From the NCBI GenBank assembly GCA_031268335.1, contig JAIRXG010000006.1, positions 155,351 to 219,350 of the forward strand: DNA of 64,000 nucleotides. Reading direction: 5' to 3'. The stretch is from Campylobacteraceae bacterium. GTDB lineage: Bacteria > Campylobacterota > Campylobacteria > Campylobacterales > Campylobacteraceae. Positions 29,025 through 38,145 of the stretch are shown one piece after another (the stretch's first letter is position 1; the number at the start of each line of letters is the position of its first letter). The position numbers were made by a program, and so were the translations under genes. The notes under the pieces are model-generated. The model saw only the letters and a program-made list of their open reading frames with translations. It was not told where the DNA came from and made no database searches.

Positions 29025-31027
29025 TTTGCACCTCCTTCATAACAAACGCGAAAGCAAGTTTCATATCTTGCTACATTATCAAATGCGAAAAGTTCGTCTA
29101 TGCTTGGGTTATATAAAAAGCAAGTTTTCTCGTCTTCAACAGTTTTTTGAGAATAATTATATGGTGGATATAGATCAGCAAATCCATTACTAATATAGAA
29201 GGATTGGTCTCTTATAAGTTCATTTCCAAATAGCCACTCGCGAAATAGAACTTTGTTTGCATAAAATATAAGACCGTCTTTTTCTATATATTTTAAAGGT
29301 TTTCTATAAAGCATTAAGACTTTAGTTACATCATCTAAAGCAACCTCTTTCTTATCAATAAATATCGTCTTATCATCAAACGGATCATTTTTTGAAGTAG
29401 GAATTGTACCTCCTTTTGTATTGATAAAAATTGTACCATCAGTTATAATAAGGCTCATAAGATTGTCGTTATATTCACTTTCATCTGTTTTGGGACAAAG
29501 CTGTCTAAACTCCTCCGCTGTTAATAATCTTGCCTTGATTTTGTATTTTTCCTCCATCCAATTGCAGTAAGCTATTGCATCATATTGCGTAACAGTTATC
29601 GGTATATCTTTTTCATATTCAACAAGTTCAACCTCTTTTAAGTCTAAAAATTCATTTTTTATATAATCGTCCAATAACTCCTGTATGTTGATTTTGTTTT
29701 CCTCTTTAATCGCTTGTAGCTGCAAAGATCTGTTTTTTGCATAATATTTTAAGAACCCTTCTAATGTAATGCGAGCAGTTTTGATCTTTGGCAATTTTTT
29801 ACATCTATCTTCTGCATACCTCGTCTCTTCACAAAATTTTAAAAACTCTTCTATTGTAATGCAGTTTGAAACAAAAAGATTTTTGTCTTCAACCGTTACT
29901 CTGTTAAATCCGTCAATCTCTTTTTGTTCGAGTTTTTTCTTGTTGTATTTATATGGTGGTCTATATAAGTCTTTTTTGATGTAATAGTTTTTGAGTATCT
30001 CATTTTCTGGTAAGCTATAAAGCTGATTATTAGCACAAAACTCAATTTTAGCTTCATGCAGATCTTTTTCAAACCATAAGCTAACCTGCTTTGCAGTTTT
30101 TACATCTCCTTTAAAGCCAAAATATTGCCATCTTTTAAAATCATAATCTTCATTAAAAACCGACGAAACATATTTGTGTTTTAAATATTTATATAGAGGG
30201 TCGTGCTTTTCTGTCCTTAAATTTTTAAAAATAAAATCATATTTACCGTCCGCCGCTTTTAAAAAAATCAGATGCTCTGAAAAAGGTATCACCTCTATCC
30301 AGCCCTTTTCTGCCTTTAAAAGTATATCATGAATATATTGCGCGATTTTTACATACTCTTTTTGTTCAACTAAACCTTTATAATCTTGATAGCATTGGTA
30401 GATATATTTATTTTGAGTGTTGTCCCCATTTTTTATAAACAGATCGCTTATAAGATTTTTGTAAGGTGTTAGTATATGGTTATATACAGGTATTGTAAAA
30501 TCGGCTTTTTTCCATGAATGCAACAATCTTTCATATTCTTCGGTTTCCATAAATTTTTTCATAGTATTAAAGCATTCAATTTGATTGTCATGTGGTGGAT
30601 ACAATTTTAACTGCGAAGAAAACCAATCAGAAGCATCAAGCATTTTGCAGCCATATCCTGTAAAAATTGCTTTCGGTAGCGGTCTGCCTGATAAAAACAG
30701 TCTATCGCTTATTTGACGTGTAGTGAAGTCTATCATTGGTGAAGATAAAATATTTTTTTCGTCATCAACATAGTTAGTTAATCCATTTTTTTCTAAAAAC
30801 GGAACTATCTCTTCAGAGTAAGCCTTGAGATAATCATTCCAAGCTTTATAGTCTAAAACTTTTGCAACAGAATTTAGATAAGTGCTTATAGTGAACTTAT
30901 CATCTTTTTCTTTGGTTAAAATAGATTTATCAAAATTTTTGATAATTTTTTGGCCCAAGCTATTTAGCGGACAACTGCGAGAGTGAAACTTAGCATTTGG
31001 CTGTGTGGGGAAGTATTTTGTTGACAT
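29021..31027 (-). CDS. Large protein with FGE/SUMF1-like C-terminal domain, copy 1
   Basis: A 668-aa protein of no named family. From about residue 385 it shows the formylglycine-generating-enzyme-like (C-type-lectin-related) pattern: LFVSNCITIEEFLKFCEET, ITVTQYDAIAYCNWMEEKY, ARLLTAEEFRQLCPK and the closing CFRVCYE. The N-terminal part (TYLNSVAKVLDYKAWNDYL, ISDRLFLSGRPLPKAIF) is conserved in the paralogue at 31885-33672 but unassigned. ATG at 31027 with AGGAGA upstream. Its stop overlaps the NYN RNase start. Many FGE-like domains are non-catalytic recognition modules, so sulfatase activation should not be assumed. Confidence 0.75.
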   Translation of the reverse strand: MSTKYFPTQPNAKFHSRSCPLNSLGQKIIKNFDKSILTKEKDDKFTISTYLNSVAKVLDYKAWNDYLKAYSEEIVPFLEKNGLTNYVDDEKNILSSPMIDFTTRQISDRLFLSGRPLPKAIFTGYGCKMLDASDWFSSQLKLYPPHDNQIECFNTMKKFMETEEYERLLHSWKKADFTIPVYNHILTPYKNLISDLFIKNGDNTQNKYIYQCYQDYKGLVEQKEYVKIAQYIHDILLKAEKGWIEVIPFSEHLIFLKAADGKYDFIFKNLRTEKHDPLYKYLKHKYVSSVFNEDYDFKRWQYFGFKGDVKTAKQVSLWFEKDLHEAKIEFCANNQLYSLPENEILKNYYIKKDLYRPPYKYNKKKLEQKEIDGFNRVTVEDKNLFVSNCITIEEFLKFCEETRYAEDRCKKLPKIKTARITLEGFLKYYAKNRSLQLQAIKEENKINIQELLDDYIKNEFLDLKEVELVEYEKDIPITVTQYDAIAYCNWMEEKYKIKARLLTAEEFRQLCPKTDESEYNDNLMSLIITDGTIFINTKGGTIPTSKNDPFDDKTIFIDKKEVALDDVTKVLMLYRKPLKYIEKDGLIFYANKVLFREWLFGNELIRDQSFYISNGFADLYPPYNYSQKTVEDEKTCFLYNPSIDELFAFDNVARYETCFRVCYEGGAK

Positions 31028-31476
31028 ACTTATCTCCTAATTTTTTTAAGCGCATGTTGAAACTTTATAGAAATAAAGAAAAAGAAGATAAGTTCTCCAC
31101 AATAAACGCGAATTTATCGTAGAAAGCAGTTGCAATGACACTACATGCAGTGTCAAAGACTGTCGCTTATGATTGAAATCATAGTAAAAAAAATATTAAA
31201 AATTGCTTAGCAAAAACTTTGTGATATACTATTTTTTATCGGCAAAAACAAGACAAAACGTGTAGTATTTAAAATAGATGAAATTGATAGTTTTTGGATA
31301 AATAATTAATCCTGTTTTATTATCGTGAGCATAAACATAACAATCTATAAAAATAGTAAACGAAAGAGATGACAGAACAAAAGATTTTTAAGCTTGAAAC
31401 ATAAAAGTTCTAAAGTAAGATAGTATCTTTTTTGGTAATTTTAAACAGCTTTTTGGCATAATTTACATTTGTATTT
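31028..31476. other. Cassette 1 upstream region and tRNA-Arg leader
   Basis: No gene seen. The first 200 nt resemble the region upstream of cassette 2 (33673-33900) in order: a pyrimidine-rich stretch, TCCACAATAA, then several small inverted repeats such as TGACACTACATGCAGTGTCA. This suggests that the promoter region was duplicated together with the genes. The 3' part leads to tRNA-Arg. Confidence 0.45.
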
Positions 31477-31553
31477 GTCCCGATAGCTCAGCTGGATAGA
31501 GCGTCAGATTCCTAATCTGAAGGTCACGCGTTCGAATCGCGTTCGGGATACCA
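31477..31553 (+). tRNA. tRNA-Arg (CCT)
   Basis: Cloverleaf with acceptor GTCCCGA / TCGGGAT, anticodon CCT in TTCCTAA, T loop TTCGAAT, discriminator A and encoded CCA. It lies between the two copies of the FGE-like/NYN cassette, on the opposite strand from both. tRNA genes are common integration sites, although no att-like repeat was found. Confidence 0.95.
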
Positions 31554-31587
31554 CTATTATTAAAATTAAGCGCGAAATTACTAAACT

Positions 31588-31892
31588 TTAGCTTCTCTTT
31601 TTTATGAATTGTGCAATCAATTTTTTTATCCAGTTTCTTTGAGTGTTATGCAAAATGTGCCGTTTTTGGCTTATTTGTATGAAATTTAAAAATATTTGAG
31701 GTATCTTTTTGGCAATATCTTCCCAACCATTTCTACCGTAATTTTTCGATATGAAGCCAATACTTTGATTTTTCAAATACGTTCCAAGTCGACGCATATT
31801 TGTTTTATTATAAGGGGATAGTGTAGTACGTTGTCTAAGTGTTCACGGTTTATATTTTAGCAATCAATAAATACTATTTTATTGTCAATATT
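31588..31892 (-). pseudogene. Remnant of a second NYN/LOTUS RNase gene
   Basis: Reading the minus strand from 31892 gives NIDNKIVFIDC, a match to the start of the intact NYN protein (STDNKIALFIDC). A stop codon then stands where the intact copy has a conserved glutamate. About 100 nt later the frame shifts into RRLGTYLKNQSIGFISKNYG, matching the LOTUS-like C-terminus (ARIGTYLKNKNPNYISKNYG). The middle of the gene (about 400 bp) is deleted and the far 3' end has diverged. It overlaps the stop of the copy-2 FGE-like gene just as the intact pair does. Confidence 0.85.
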
Positions 31893-33672
31893 CGTTTACG
31901 CCTTCTTCATAACAAACGCGAAAACATGTTTTGATATGTTTATATTTGTTATTTGAGTCCGGTGCAAAAAAGTACATATATAGTGTGGAATTATCCATTT
32001 TTTCATATTGATATAGCGCCGATAGAGTTATACCTTTCTCAGATGACCACTCCAAAAAAGTTTCATTTATACAAAACTTGAGAGCGTTTTTTTCTATGTA
32101 TTGCAAAGGCTTTCTCCATTGCATTATAATTTTATTATCAAGATGAAATTCTTTACTATCCATGATAAATATTAACTCCGATTCAAAAGAATATTTGTAA
32201 TCATAAAGCGATACGGTGTTGTCAATTTTAGTATCGTAATTGCATCTGTTGCATAATGGGTCTGTAATGCTTTTGTTACTATTTGTTTTTGGGCAAAGCC
32301 TATAAAATTCTTCTTTTGCCAATAGCCTCGCATTGACTTTATGCAAATCTTCCATCCATTTGCAGTAAGCTATCGCGTCATACCATGTAACACTTACCGG
32401 CATATCTTTTTCTTCGTAATTAACAGTCTCAATTTCTTGCAATTTTTTAGATCTATCGTTTTTATAATTTGTCTCCTCGCAAAATCTTGAGAACTCTTCT
32501 ATTGTAATACAATTTGAAACATAAAGAGTTTTATTGTCGATTTCTACTTTGTTAAAACTATCAATTTTTTTCGGTTTGATTTTTTGTTTATTGTATGGTT
32601 TATATAAACCTTTTTTGATGTAATAATTTTTCATTATCTCATGTGTTGACGGATAGTTAAAGAGTTCATTATTTGCATAAAACTCGACTTCAGCCTCATG
32701 CCTATCTTTCTCATGCCATAAATCTGTCTGTTCTGCGCTTTTTTCATCTCTTCTGAAACCAAAATATTGCCATCTTTCAAAATCATAATCTTCTCTAAAA
32801 GCTGATGGAATATACTTATGTTTTATATAACCTTCGTGCGGATAACAATGCTTTTCTGTCCTTAAATTTTTAAAAACAAAATCATATTTACCATCGTCCG
32901 CTTTCAGAAAAATCAAATGTTTTGAAAAGGGTATTATAGCTATCCAGCCTTTTTTGGATTTTAAGAACAGCTCATGAATATGCTGCGCAATTTTTATATA
33001 CTCTTCTTGTTTGACTAAGCCCCTATAATGTTCATAGGATTGATAAAGATATTCGTTTTGAACGTTATCGTCATTTTTTATAAACATATCGCCTATAAGA
33101 TTTGCATATTGTATAAAATTAGATACATGTATAGGTATCATGAAGTCAATGTTTCTATCTGAAGTAATTTTTTCATACTCTTCGGTTTTTATGAGTATTT
33201 TTGTGTGGTTAAAATATTCAATCGGATACCCTAAGTACTCATTTAAATGCGATGCATAAAAGTGTATATAATCCATTTTGCAATTATGTCCGGAAAAAAT
33301 TGCTTTAGGTAGCGGTCTGCCTGATAAAAACAGTCTGTCGCTTATTTGGCGCAAGGTAAGATTTATTATTGGCGCTGATGATAAAATTTGTTTCTCATCC
33401 TTAACATAATCGGTTAATCCATTTTCCTTTAAAAATGGAGTCATTTCATTATCGTAAGCTTTGAGATAATCATTCCATGCTCTATAGCCTAAAACTTTTG
33501 CAACAGAATTTAAGTAAGTATTGATTTCGAGTTCATTATAAAACTTATGAGGTTCATCCTTTTTATTTTTATCAAATGACTTTTCAATGGTTTCAGGATT
33601 CAAATTACTAAGCGGACAACTGCAAGGTTCAAGCTGTAGATTTGGTTGTGCAGGGAAATATTTTATTGACAC
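31885..33672 (-). CDS. Large protein with FGE/SUMF1-like C-terminal domain, copy 2
   Basis: A 595-aa paralogue of the protein at 29021-31027. The shared landmarks occur in the same order: TYLNSVAKVLGYRAWNDYL, ISDRLFLSGRPLPKAIF, KGWIAIIPFSKHLIFLK, DFERWQYFGFRRD, LYVSNCITIEEFSRFCEET, VSVTWYDAIAYCKWMED and CFRVCYEE. Copy 1 has an extra segment of about 40 residues near 420-460 that is absent here. I chose the GTG at 33672 because VSIKYFPAQPN aligns with the MSTKYFPTQPN start of copy 1. The frame stays open for 53 more codons upstream as a hydrophobic, unlikely extension. Its partner RNase gene is destroyed. Confidence 0.72.
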   Translation of the reverse strand: MSIKYFPAQPNLQLEPCSCPLSNLNPETIEKSFDKNKKDEPHKFYNELEINTYLNSVAKVLGYRAWNDYLKAYDNEMTPFLKENGLTDYVKDEKQILSSAPIINLTLRQISDRLFLSGRPLPKAIFSGHNCKMDYIHFYASHLNEYLGYPIEYFNHTKILIKTEEYEKITSDRNIDFMIPIHVSNFIQYANLIGDMFIKNDDNVQNEYLYQSYEHYRGLVKQEEYIKIAQHIHELFLKSKKGWIAIIPFSKHLIFLKADDGKYDFVFKNLRTEKHCYPHEGYIKHKYIPSAFREDYDFERWQYFGFRRDEKSAEQTDLWHEKDRHEAEVEFYANNELFNYPSTHEIMKNYYIKKGLYKPYNKQKIKPKKIDSFNKVEIDNKTLYVSNCITIEEFSRFCEETNYKNDRSKKLQEIETVNYEEKDMPVSVTWYDAIAYCKWMEDLHKVNARLLAKEEFYRLCPKTNSNKSITDPLCNRCNYDTKIDNTVSLYDYKYSFESELIFIMDSKEFHLDNKIIMQWRKPLQYIEKNALKFCINETFLEWSSEKGITLSALYQYEKMDNSTLYMYFFAPDSNNKYKHIKTCFRVCYEEGVNEY

Positions 33673-33909
33673 ACCTATTCTCTTATATTTTTTAAGACTA
33701 ATACTGTTAGCCTTATAGCTGTGCGTTAAAGTTTTAAAATAAAGCAAAAAGAAATAAACTTTCCACAATAAGTATAAAACTTTCACAGAGTGTTGCAACG
33801 ACTTACACATAAAAGTCAAAAACAGCCACAACTTGTGATTATAATAAATAAAGTATGAATATTATCTTAAATCGATAAACTTTTATTTAAGATTTTTAAA
33901 ATATTAGCA

Positions 33910-34764
33910 CTATAATTGTTTTACGGAATAGCCTTTTCTTTTTAAACTTTCCAACAATCCATCATCACTTTGTACATGTCCAAGACCTACGATTATAAAT
34001 TCAACACTTTTCGTAGTCAGATATTTTTCAATTGAAGCAAGCCATTTTTTATTTCTATCGACAATAATCGCTTTATATAGGTTTGGAAATTTTTCTTTCA
34101 TCTCTTTTTGCGACTCGTTTATAATATCCGAAGTTCCGTTACGCCATTCGGTGATTATAGAGGGCATTATATCTTTTAGCTTATCCAGTTCGTCAATAGT
34201 TTGCAGTATATATTCGTCCTTTATTGCATCAAAATCGTAAAATAGTCTCATCTGAAATTCTATTGTCTCAAAGAATTCTCTCTTTTTGCCATTTTGTATG
34301 GCTTTGTCGAGATAATGAACATCGACTCCTTGAGGCGTAAAACCAAACTTTCCTATTTGCGCTACAATAAGGATATTTGCGATTGAAAACGGGGAGAAAT
34401 TTTCCATATACTCTAACGGTAAACCAAGTTCTTTGCATTTTGCTTCAAGCAGTTTGTAAGTTTTTTGGTTAAGTACGGTTTTTAAAGTTTTGCCTTTGGG
34501 AAGCGTCATATATTGCAACATTTTTTGCGCAAATTCAGGATTGTTTGCTTCGTTAATATCAGCTTCAAAAACCAATATATCGGATTTGTTGAAAGCTATG
34601 TCAAACTCTTTTGGAAGAGGAAAATCTTGCGCTCTTAGCGTGTGTACACTACCTCCGATATAAAGAGAGTTTTCGCCTTTGCTTATTTTCCAGACTGATG
34701 ATTGCGCAAAGATCAAGGTGTTTGTCAAAATGATAAATACAAAAGATACAAATAATTTTTTCAT
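33910..34764 (-). CDS. TraB/GumN family protein, exported
   Basis: A 284-aa protein with an N-terminal signal peptide (about residues 1-20, ending IFAQ). TraB/GumN family motifs are GGSVHTLRAQDFPLP at residues 37-51, LVFEADI, and IVGLGHVQSDDGLLESLKRKGYSV at the C-terminus (shown here for position; the key residues are the GxxH pairs). The two GxxH motifs and the conserved glutamate are thought to form a metal-dependent hydrolase-like site; the substrate is unknown. The start ATG has AAGG 7 nt upstream. Single gene between cassette 2 and alr. Confidence 0.82.
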   Translation of the reverse strand: MKKLFVSFVFIILTNTLIFAQSSVWKISKGENSLYIGGSVHTLRAQDFPLPKEFDIAFNKSDILVFEADINEANNPEFAQKMLQYMTLPKGKTLKTVLNQKTYKLLEAKCKELGLPLEYMENFSPFSIANILIVAQIGKFGFTPQGVDVHYLDKAIQNGKKREFFETIEFQMRLFYDFDAIKDEYILQTIDELDKLKDIMPSIITEWRNGTSDIINESQKEMKEKFPNLYKAIIVDRNKKWLASIEKYLTTKSVEFIIVGLGHVQSDDGLLESLKRKGYSVKQL

Positions 34765-34855
34765 AGTTTTTGCCTTTTTGCCGAATTGTGCTTTTTGTAT
34801 TATATTACTTTGTAATTAAAAAAATAGATAAAAAAATTTAAACGGCACGGCAAAG

Positions 34856-34919
34856 CTTTACATGTATATGTAAAATCAGCACAACTTGCAATTATCGCGC
34901 AAGCATTATACATGTAAAG
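34856..34919. repeat. Inverted repeat with TACATGTA arms
   Basis: Exact 13-bp arms CTTTACATGTATA (34856-34868) and TATACATGTAAAG (34907-34919) flank 38 nt. That stretch contains a second small stem (CTTGC / GCAAG). It lies in the gap upstream of the TraB/GumN gene and downstream of alr, both on the minus strand. It may be a terminator-like structure or a repeat element. It contains two of the window's over-represented octamers. Confidence 0.6.
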
Positions 34920-34958
34920 ACAATAATACTTGTGAATTGTTTCAAAATGAATACAAAG

Positions 34959-35984
34959 CTATACGAATTCTCGCGCAATTCTTGCATTTAATTTTACCAA
35001 GATATCGTAACTTATGGTATTGAAATGTTTTGCCCAAACGGTTGCATCATTAAATATTGATATCTCTTCTTCATCGCTGTTTATACTCATAGAATCCATA
35101 GATACGCGTCCCAAAATAAGCGATTTGTTTGTTGTTTTTAACTTTGCTTTTCCGTCATATCTCAAAATGCCGTCCGAGTAGCCGACATCATATAAAGACG
35201 AAATCATATTTTTATTCGCCGTAAACATACCGCCGTAACCCACGCGTTGCCCAATTTTTAGCTCTTTCGTGCTTACTCTTTTTGCGAACAATTCAAGTAC
35301 CGGTTTTAGTTCAAATTTGCCAAATACTTCGGGCAAATCACAATACCCATACATAGCTATTCCGACTCTGGCGAAATCTTCGTCAAATTTATTGCATCTT
35401 AAAAGTGCGGCTGAATTGCAAGAGTGAAAATAGACTTTCGGCAAAGAATATCGCTTAGAAATATCAGCGTATTTTACTTTGATTTCATCAAAATTTTTGC
35501 GCTGCCAAAAAAATTCGCCGCTTATCTCATCCGCTGATCTAAAATGTGTAAATATACTATGAAGCGAAAGTTTTTTTTGCGAAATGATAGCGCACGCATC
35601 CTCAATCTCATCCGATTTTATACCGTTTCTGTGCATTCCCGTGTCTACTTTGAGAGCTATGCGCGCACCGCTTGGCACGTTTTTTAACGCTTCAAATTCG
35701 TTTACGGCAAAAATTATTTTAGGATGTTTGAAAAATACCTCTTTGTGTTCCGATAAGACTATTACATCTTGAAAAAATTCTTCAATTTCCAAAGCTTCTT
35801 TCGCTTCTCTTGTAATCGCGTGGACTATGCCTAAACTTGCCGCTTTTGGAGCAAATACGCTAAGCCCGTGTCCATATGCATTGTCTTTGAGAACGGCGAT
35901 GAGTTTTTCTTTGCCGCCGGCTTTTTTTGCTAAAATATCTAAATTTGAAGCAAGATTTTGCGAATATAGTTTAATTTTAGGCAT
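34959..35984 (-). CDS. alr: Alanine racemase
   Basis: A 341-aa PLP enzyme that converts L- to D-alanine for peptidoglycan. The PLP lysine is K33 in AVLKDNAYGHG. The second catalytic residue, a tyrosine, is in GQRVGYGGMF, and the family segments KVDTGMHRNG and LGRVSMDSM are present. Its start overlaps the 3' end of the upstream small gene by 8 nt, so the two form an operon. Length is slightly below the usual 360 aa. Confidence 0.95.
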   Translation of the reverse strand: MPKIKLYSQNLASNLDILAKKAGGKEKLIAVLKDNAYGHGLSVFAPKAASLGIVHAITREAKEALEIEEFFQDVIVLSEHKEVFFKHPKIIFAVNEFEALKNVPSGARIALKVDTGMHRNGIKSDEIEDACAIISQKKLSLHSIFTHFRSADEISGEFFWQRKNFDEIKVKYADISKRYSLPKVYFHSCNSAALLRCNKFDEDFARVGIAMYGYCDLPEVFGKFELKPVLELFAKRVSTKELKIGQRVGYGGMFTANKNMISSLYDVGYSDGILRYDGKAKLKTTNKSLILGRVSMDSMSINSDEEEISIFNDATVWAKHFNTISYDILVKLNARIAREFV

Positions 35985-36207
35985 TTAGCATTTTCATCGC
36001 ATTTGCAAAAATTTTTCGCGCTTTATAGTCGTATTTATAGAAAATTTTATAAAAATCTTGCGCATTTAATGTGGGATTTTTACTAAAATCAAAGTTAAAA
36101 CCGCTCTTGTCTTTTGAGATAGATTTGTCCAAAAACTTAAACATCTCGTCGCGGATTGTAAAAAACTCGCCAAGCTCTTCTTTTAACTCATTTTGTTTCA
36201 TCATCAA
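35977..36207 (-). CDS. Small hypothetical protein upstream of alr
   Basis: A 76-aa charged, soluble protein (MMMKQNELKEELGEFFTIRD) rich in K, F and D; I do not recognise a family. It overlaps alr by 8 nt, which supports it as a real translated gene. Two further in-frame methionines follow the first, so the exact start is uncertain by up to three codons. Confidence 0.65.
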   Translation of the reverse strand: MMMKQNELKEELGEFFTIRDEMFKFLDKSISKDKSGFNFDFSKNPTLNAQDFYKIFYKYDYKARKIFANAMKMLNA

Positions 36208-36293
36208 AGCCTTAAAAATATAAAACGCAATTATATGAGATTTTAACTTACTTTTTGATACAGTTTGTGTTTAAAATAATATAAAGGCGTATT

Positions 36294-36743
36294 ATGTTGA
36301 AAAAAGTTCTGATATTTTTGGTTTTAATTCTTGCAGCGGTTGGTATTTTCCTTTTTCAAAGCGGTAGAATATACTCTTTTTTTCAAAAAGGTATAGTGTT
36401 TTATGAAGCGCAAACCAAATGCGATTTGCATGTAAGTTCTTGCGAAATTATTTTGGAAGACGGTAAAAATATCACGCTTGATATTGATAAGCCGTTTAAA
36501 GCAGGCGAAGATATGAGTTTTAACGTACAAGCCGACGGCTTTGAAGACGATGAATTTTTAGTGCAAATTTATGGACTTCATATGGATATGGGTATTTTTG
36601 AATACTCCTTGGCAAAAGCGAACGAAAATAACTATAAAGGCAAAGCGCTGCTTCCTACATGTATGAACGGTAAAATGAGTTGGAAAGTAAATATCATATC
36701 CAAAAAAGATAATATTGGGGCAAGCTTTATATTAGAGTTGTGA
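36294..36743 (+). CDS. Hypothetical membrane-anchored periplasmic protein
   Basis: A 149-aa protein with one N-terminal membrane anchor (about residues 4-22) and a periplasmic beta-rich domain. Notable residues are C43 and C50, the segment YGLHMDMGIFEY, and LPTCMNGKMSWKVNI near the end. The His/Met/Cys placement resembles small periplasmic metal-handling domains, but this is only a suggestion. AAAGGCG lies upstream of the ATG. Single gene between the alr operon and the accessory segment. Confidence 0.68.
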   Translation: MLKKVLIFLVLILAAVGIFLFQSGRIYSFFQKGIVFYEAQTKCDLHVSSCEIILEDGKNITLDIDKPFKAGEDMSFNVQADGFEDDEFLVQIYGLHMDMGIFEYSLAKANENNYKGKALLPTCMNGKMSWKVNIISKKDNIGASFILEL

Positions 36744-36802
36744 TTTTTATGCAAATTATGTGTTAGTCAAATAAAATATTTTATTGTATGAGGAGTGAGA
36801 CT

Positions 36803-37177
36803 ATGCTTATCTTTTGGGCGAGTGCAATTTTCGGTTCTATATTTTTTGTTTTGCGTACGGCAGCCTCTATAGTAGGCGGATTTGGTAACGACGACATTGA
36901 CGACACCAGCGATAACGCGTTTAAGCTCATCTCTCTAAATAGCATTACAAGTTTTATAGCTATGTTCGGTTGGGCTGGACTCGCAGCTTATTCTCAATAT
37001 GAGTTTTCGTTTTTTACATCGCTCGTTATCGCTGTATTTTGCGGAATTATTACTATGTTTTTGACGGCTTTTTTGTTTAAACAGGCTATGAAACTTGTCG
37101 GCGTTGACAGCGCCCAGAATGATATGATAAGCGAATCTCTGTCTCAAAGAATGGACAGAGCCGGATTTAGAATGTAA
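36803..37177 (+). CDS. Small membrane protein with a shared (transplanted) C-terminal tail
   Basis: A 124-aa protein with three membrane segments (about residues 1-22, 44-62 and 68-92) and an acidic loop GGFGNDDIDDTSDNA. The start is the ATG at 36803, with GAGGAG 7 nt upstream; an ATG 15 nt earlier has no site. The N-terminal part resembles the short membrane proteins that accompany NfeD/YuaF-type OB-fold proteins. From MKLVGVDSAQND onward, the last 29 residues are almost identical to the tail of the unrelated protein at 38208-39005. This implies a recombination that replaced the native C-terminus. Confidence 0.6.
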   Translation: MLIFWASAIFGSIFFVLRTAASIVGGFGNDDIDDTSDNAFKLISLNSITSFIAMFGWAGLAAYSQYEFSFFTSLVIAVFCGIITMFLTAFLFKQAMKLVGVDSAQNDMISESLSQRMDRAGFRM

Positions 37178-37248
37178 GGAGGAATATTATGAAAAAGGTA
37201 TTGTTAATTTTAATTTGTTTGATGTCGTTTTCAACATACTCTTTTGCC
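37088..37248 (+). repeat. Duplicated segment, copy A (161 bp)
   Basis: It covers the last 29 codons of the gene before it, the GGAGG site and the signal-peptide codons of the next gene. Copy B at 38916-39069 differs by about ten substitutions, one base in the spacer and a 6-bp deletion in the signal sequence. Confidence 0.88.
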
Positions 37249-38145
37249 GGTGCAGAAAATTTTTTATATATCTATCTAAATAGAAATTTGGATTGCGGTG
37301 ATATATCTATGGTAGAAAGAGCGATAAAACTGGGAGCAGATGTAAATTACAAAGAAAAAGCAGATGAAAACCTCTATCTTATGGTTTTAAAACGAGATAC
37401 GGAAAACTGCAGACAGGTAGCCGAACTGTTGAAAGCCAACGGAGCTGTATATGACGAAAAGGTCAAAGCCGCATATGACAAAAAACAGCCTGAGTATCTG
37501 GAAAAAGAGATAATAAGAAGAGTTAATGAATGCGACCTCAAAAGCGTTCAAAACGCTATAGCAAAAGGGGCTGATAAGGATACCAAATATGACGAAAGCT
37601 TTACTATTATGGCACGTGCCGCAATACACGGCAGTCCGGGATGCGCAGCTATAGCTCATTATCTAAGCTCCATAGGAGCGGACAGTTCCGGAGTAAATGA
37701 GTGGAATACTTTATGGCATAAATATGACAAACCTAAAGTCTTTGAAAATCAACACTTAAGAATGACCTTGAACGAAGTTGATATTATTGGTGATTCAAAT
37801 CTCGTTGTGTATGTTTTAACTAACGATGATGAAAATCCTATATATATATATAGTGTGTTACTTGAGGTTGACGGTCATAAAAGACTTACCGACCACTTCA
37901 AAAGACAAAAACTAAGCATCAACAACAGAGGCAGAGAATTCTTAGATATATTCTCTCCGTTTCTTGAAGCAGATAAGGAGACACGCAAGAATATCCCAAA
38001 AATCATCAACAACAGAACTACTTTCAAAAGACAGATAACGTTGACTTATCAGTATAAAGGGAAGATATATACGCTTAAAACTCCTATGATGACGGAGGAT
38101 TATGAAGTTGAATATCGTGTTACCAGTCCGCTCGGAGTGGTGTAA
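37189..38145 (+). CDS. Exported ankyrin-repeat-like protein
   Basis: A 318-aa protein with a signal peptide (MKKVLLILICLMSFSTYSFA). Two ankyrin-like repeats follow: one near residues 35-82 (MVERAIKLGADVNY, VAELLKANGAVY) and a second near 107-165 (SVQNAIAKGADKDTK, IAHYLSSIGAD). The C-terminal 140 residues form a beta-rich domain without known match (LVVYVLTNDDENPIYIY). It has a strong AAGGAGG site. Ankyrin proteins of this kind mediate protein contacts; the partner is unknown. A degenerate second copy starts at 39016. Confidence 0.72.
   Translation: MKKVLLILICLMSFSTYSFAGAENFLYIYLNRNLDCGDISMVERAIKLGADVNYKEKADENLYLMVLKRDTENCRQVAELLKANGAVYDEKVKAAYDKKQPEYLEKEIIRRVNECDLKSVQNAIAKGADKDTKYDESFTIMARAAIHGSPGCAAIAHYLSSIGADSSGVNEWNTLWHKYDKPKVFENQHLRMTLNEVDIIGDSNLVVYVLTNDDENPIYIYSVLLEVDGHKRLTDHFKRQKLSINNRGREFLDIFSPFLEADKETRKNIPKIINNRTTFKRQITLTYQYKGKIYTLKTPMMTEDYEVEYRVTSPLGVV

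Noticed and set aside
31588..31797. 69-codon ORF as a standalone gene
   Set aside because: It is the frameshifted 3' remnant of the second NYN RNase gene.
31477..33900. Integrative element with attachment sites at tRNA-Arg
   Set aside because: No integrase gene and no repeat of the tRNA 3' end was found in the flanking accessory DNA.
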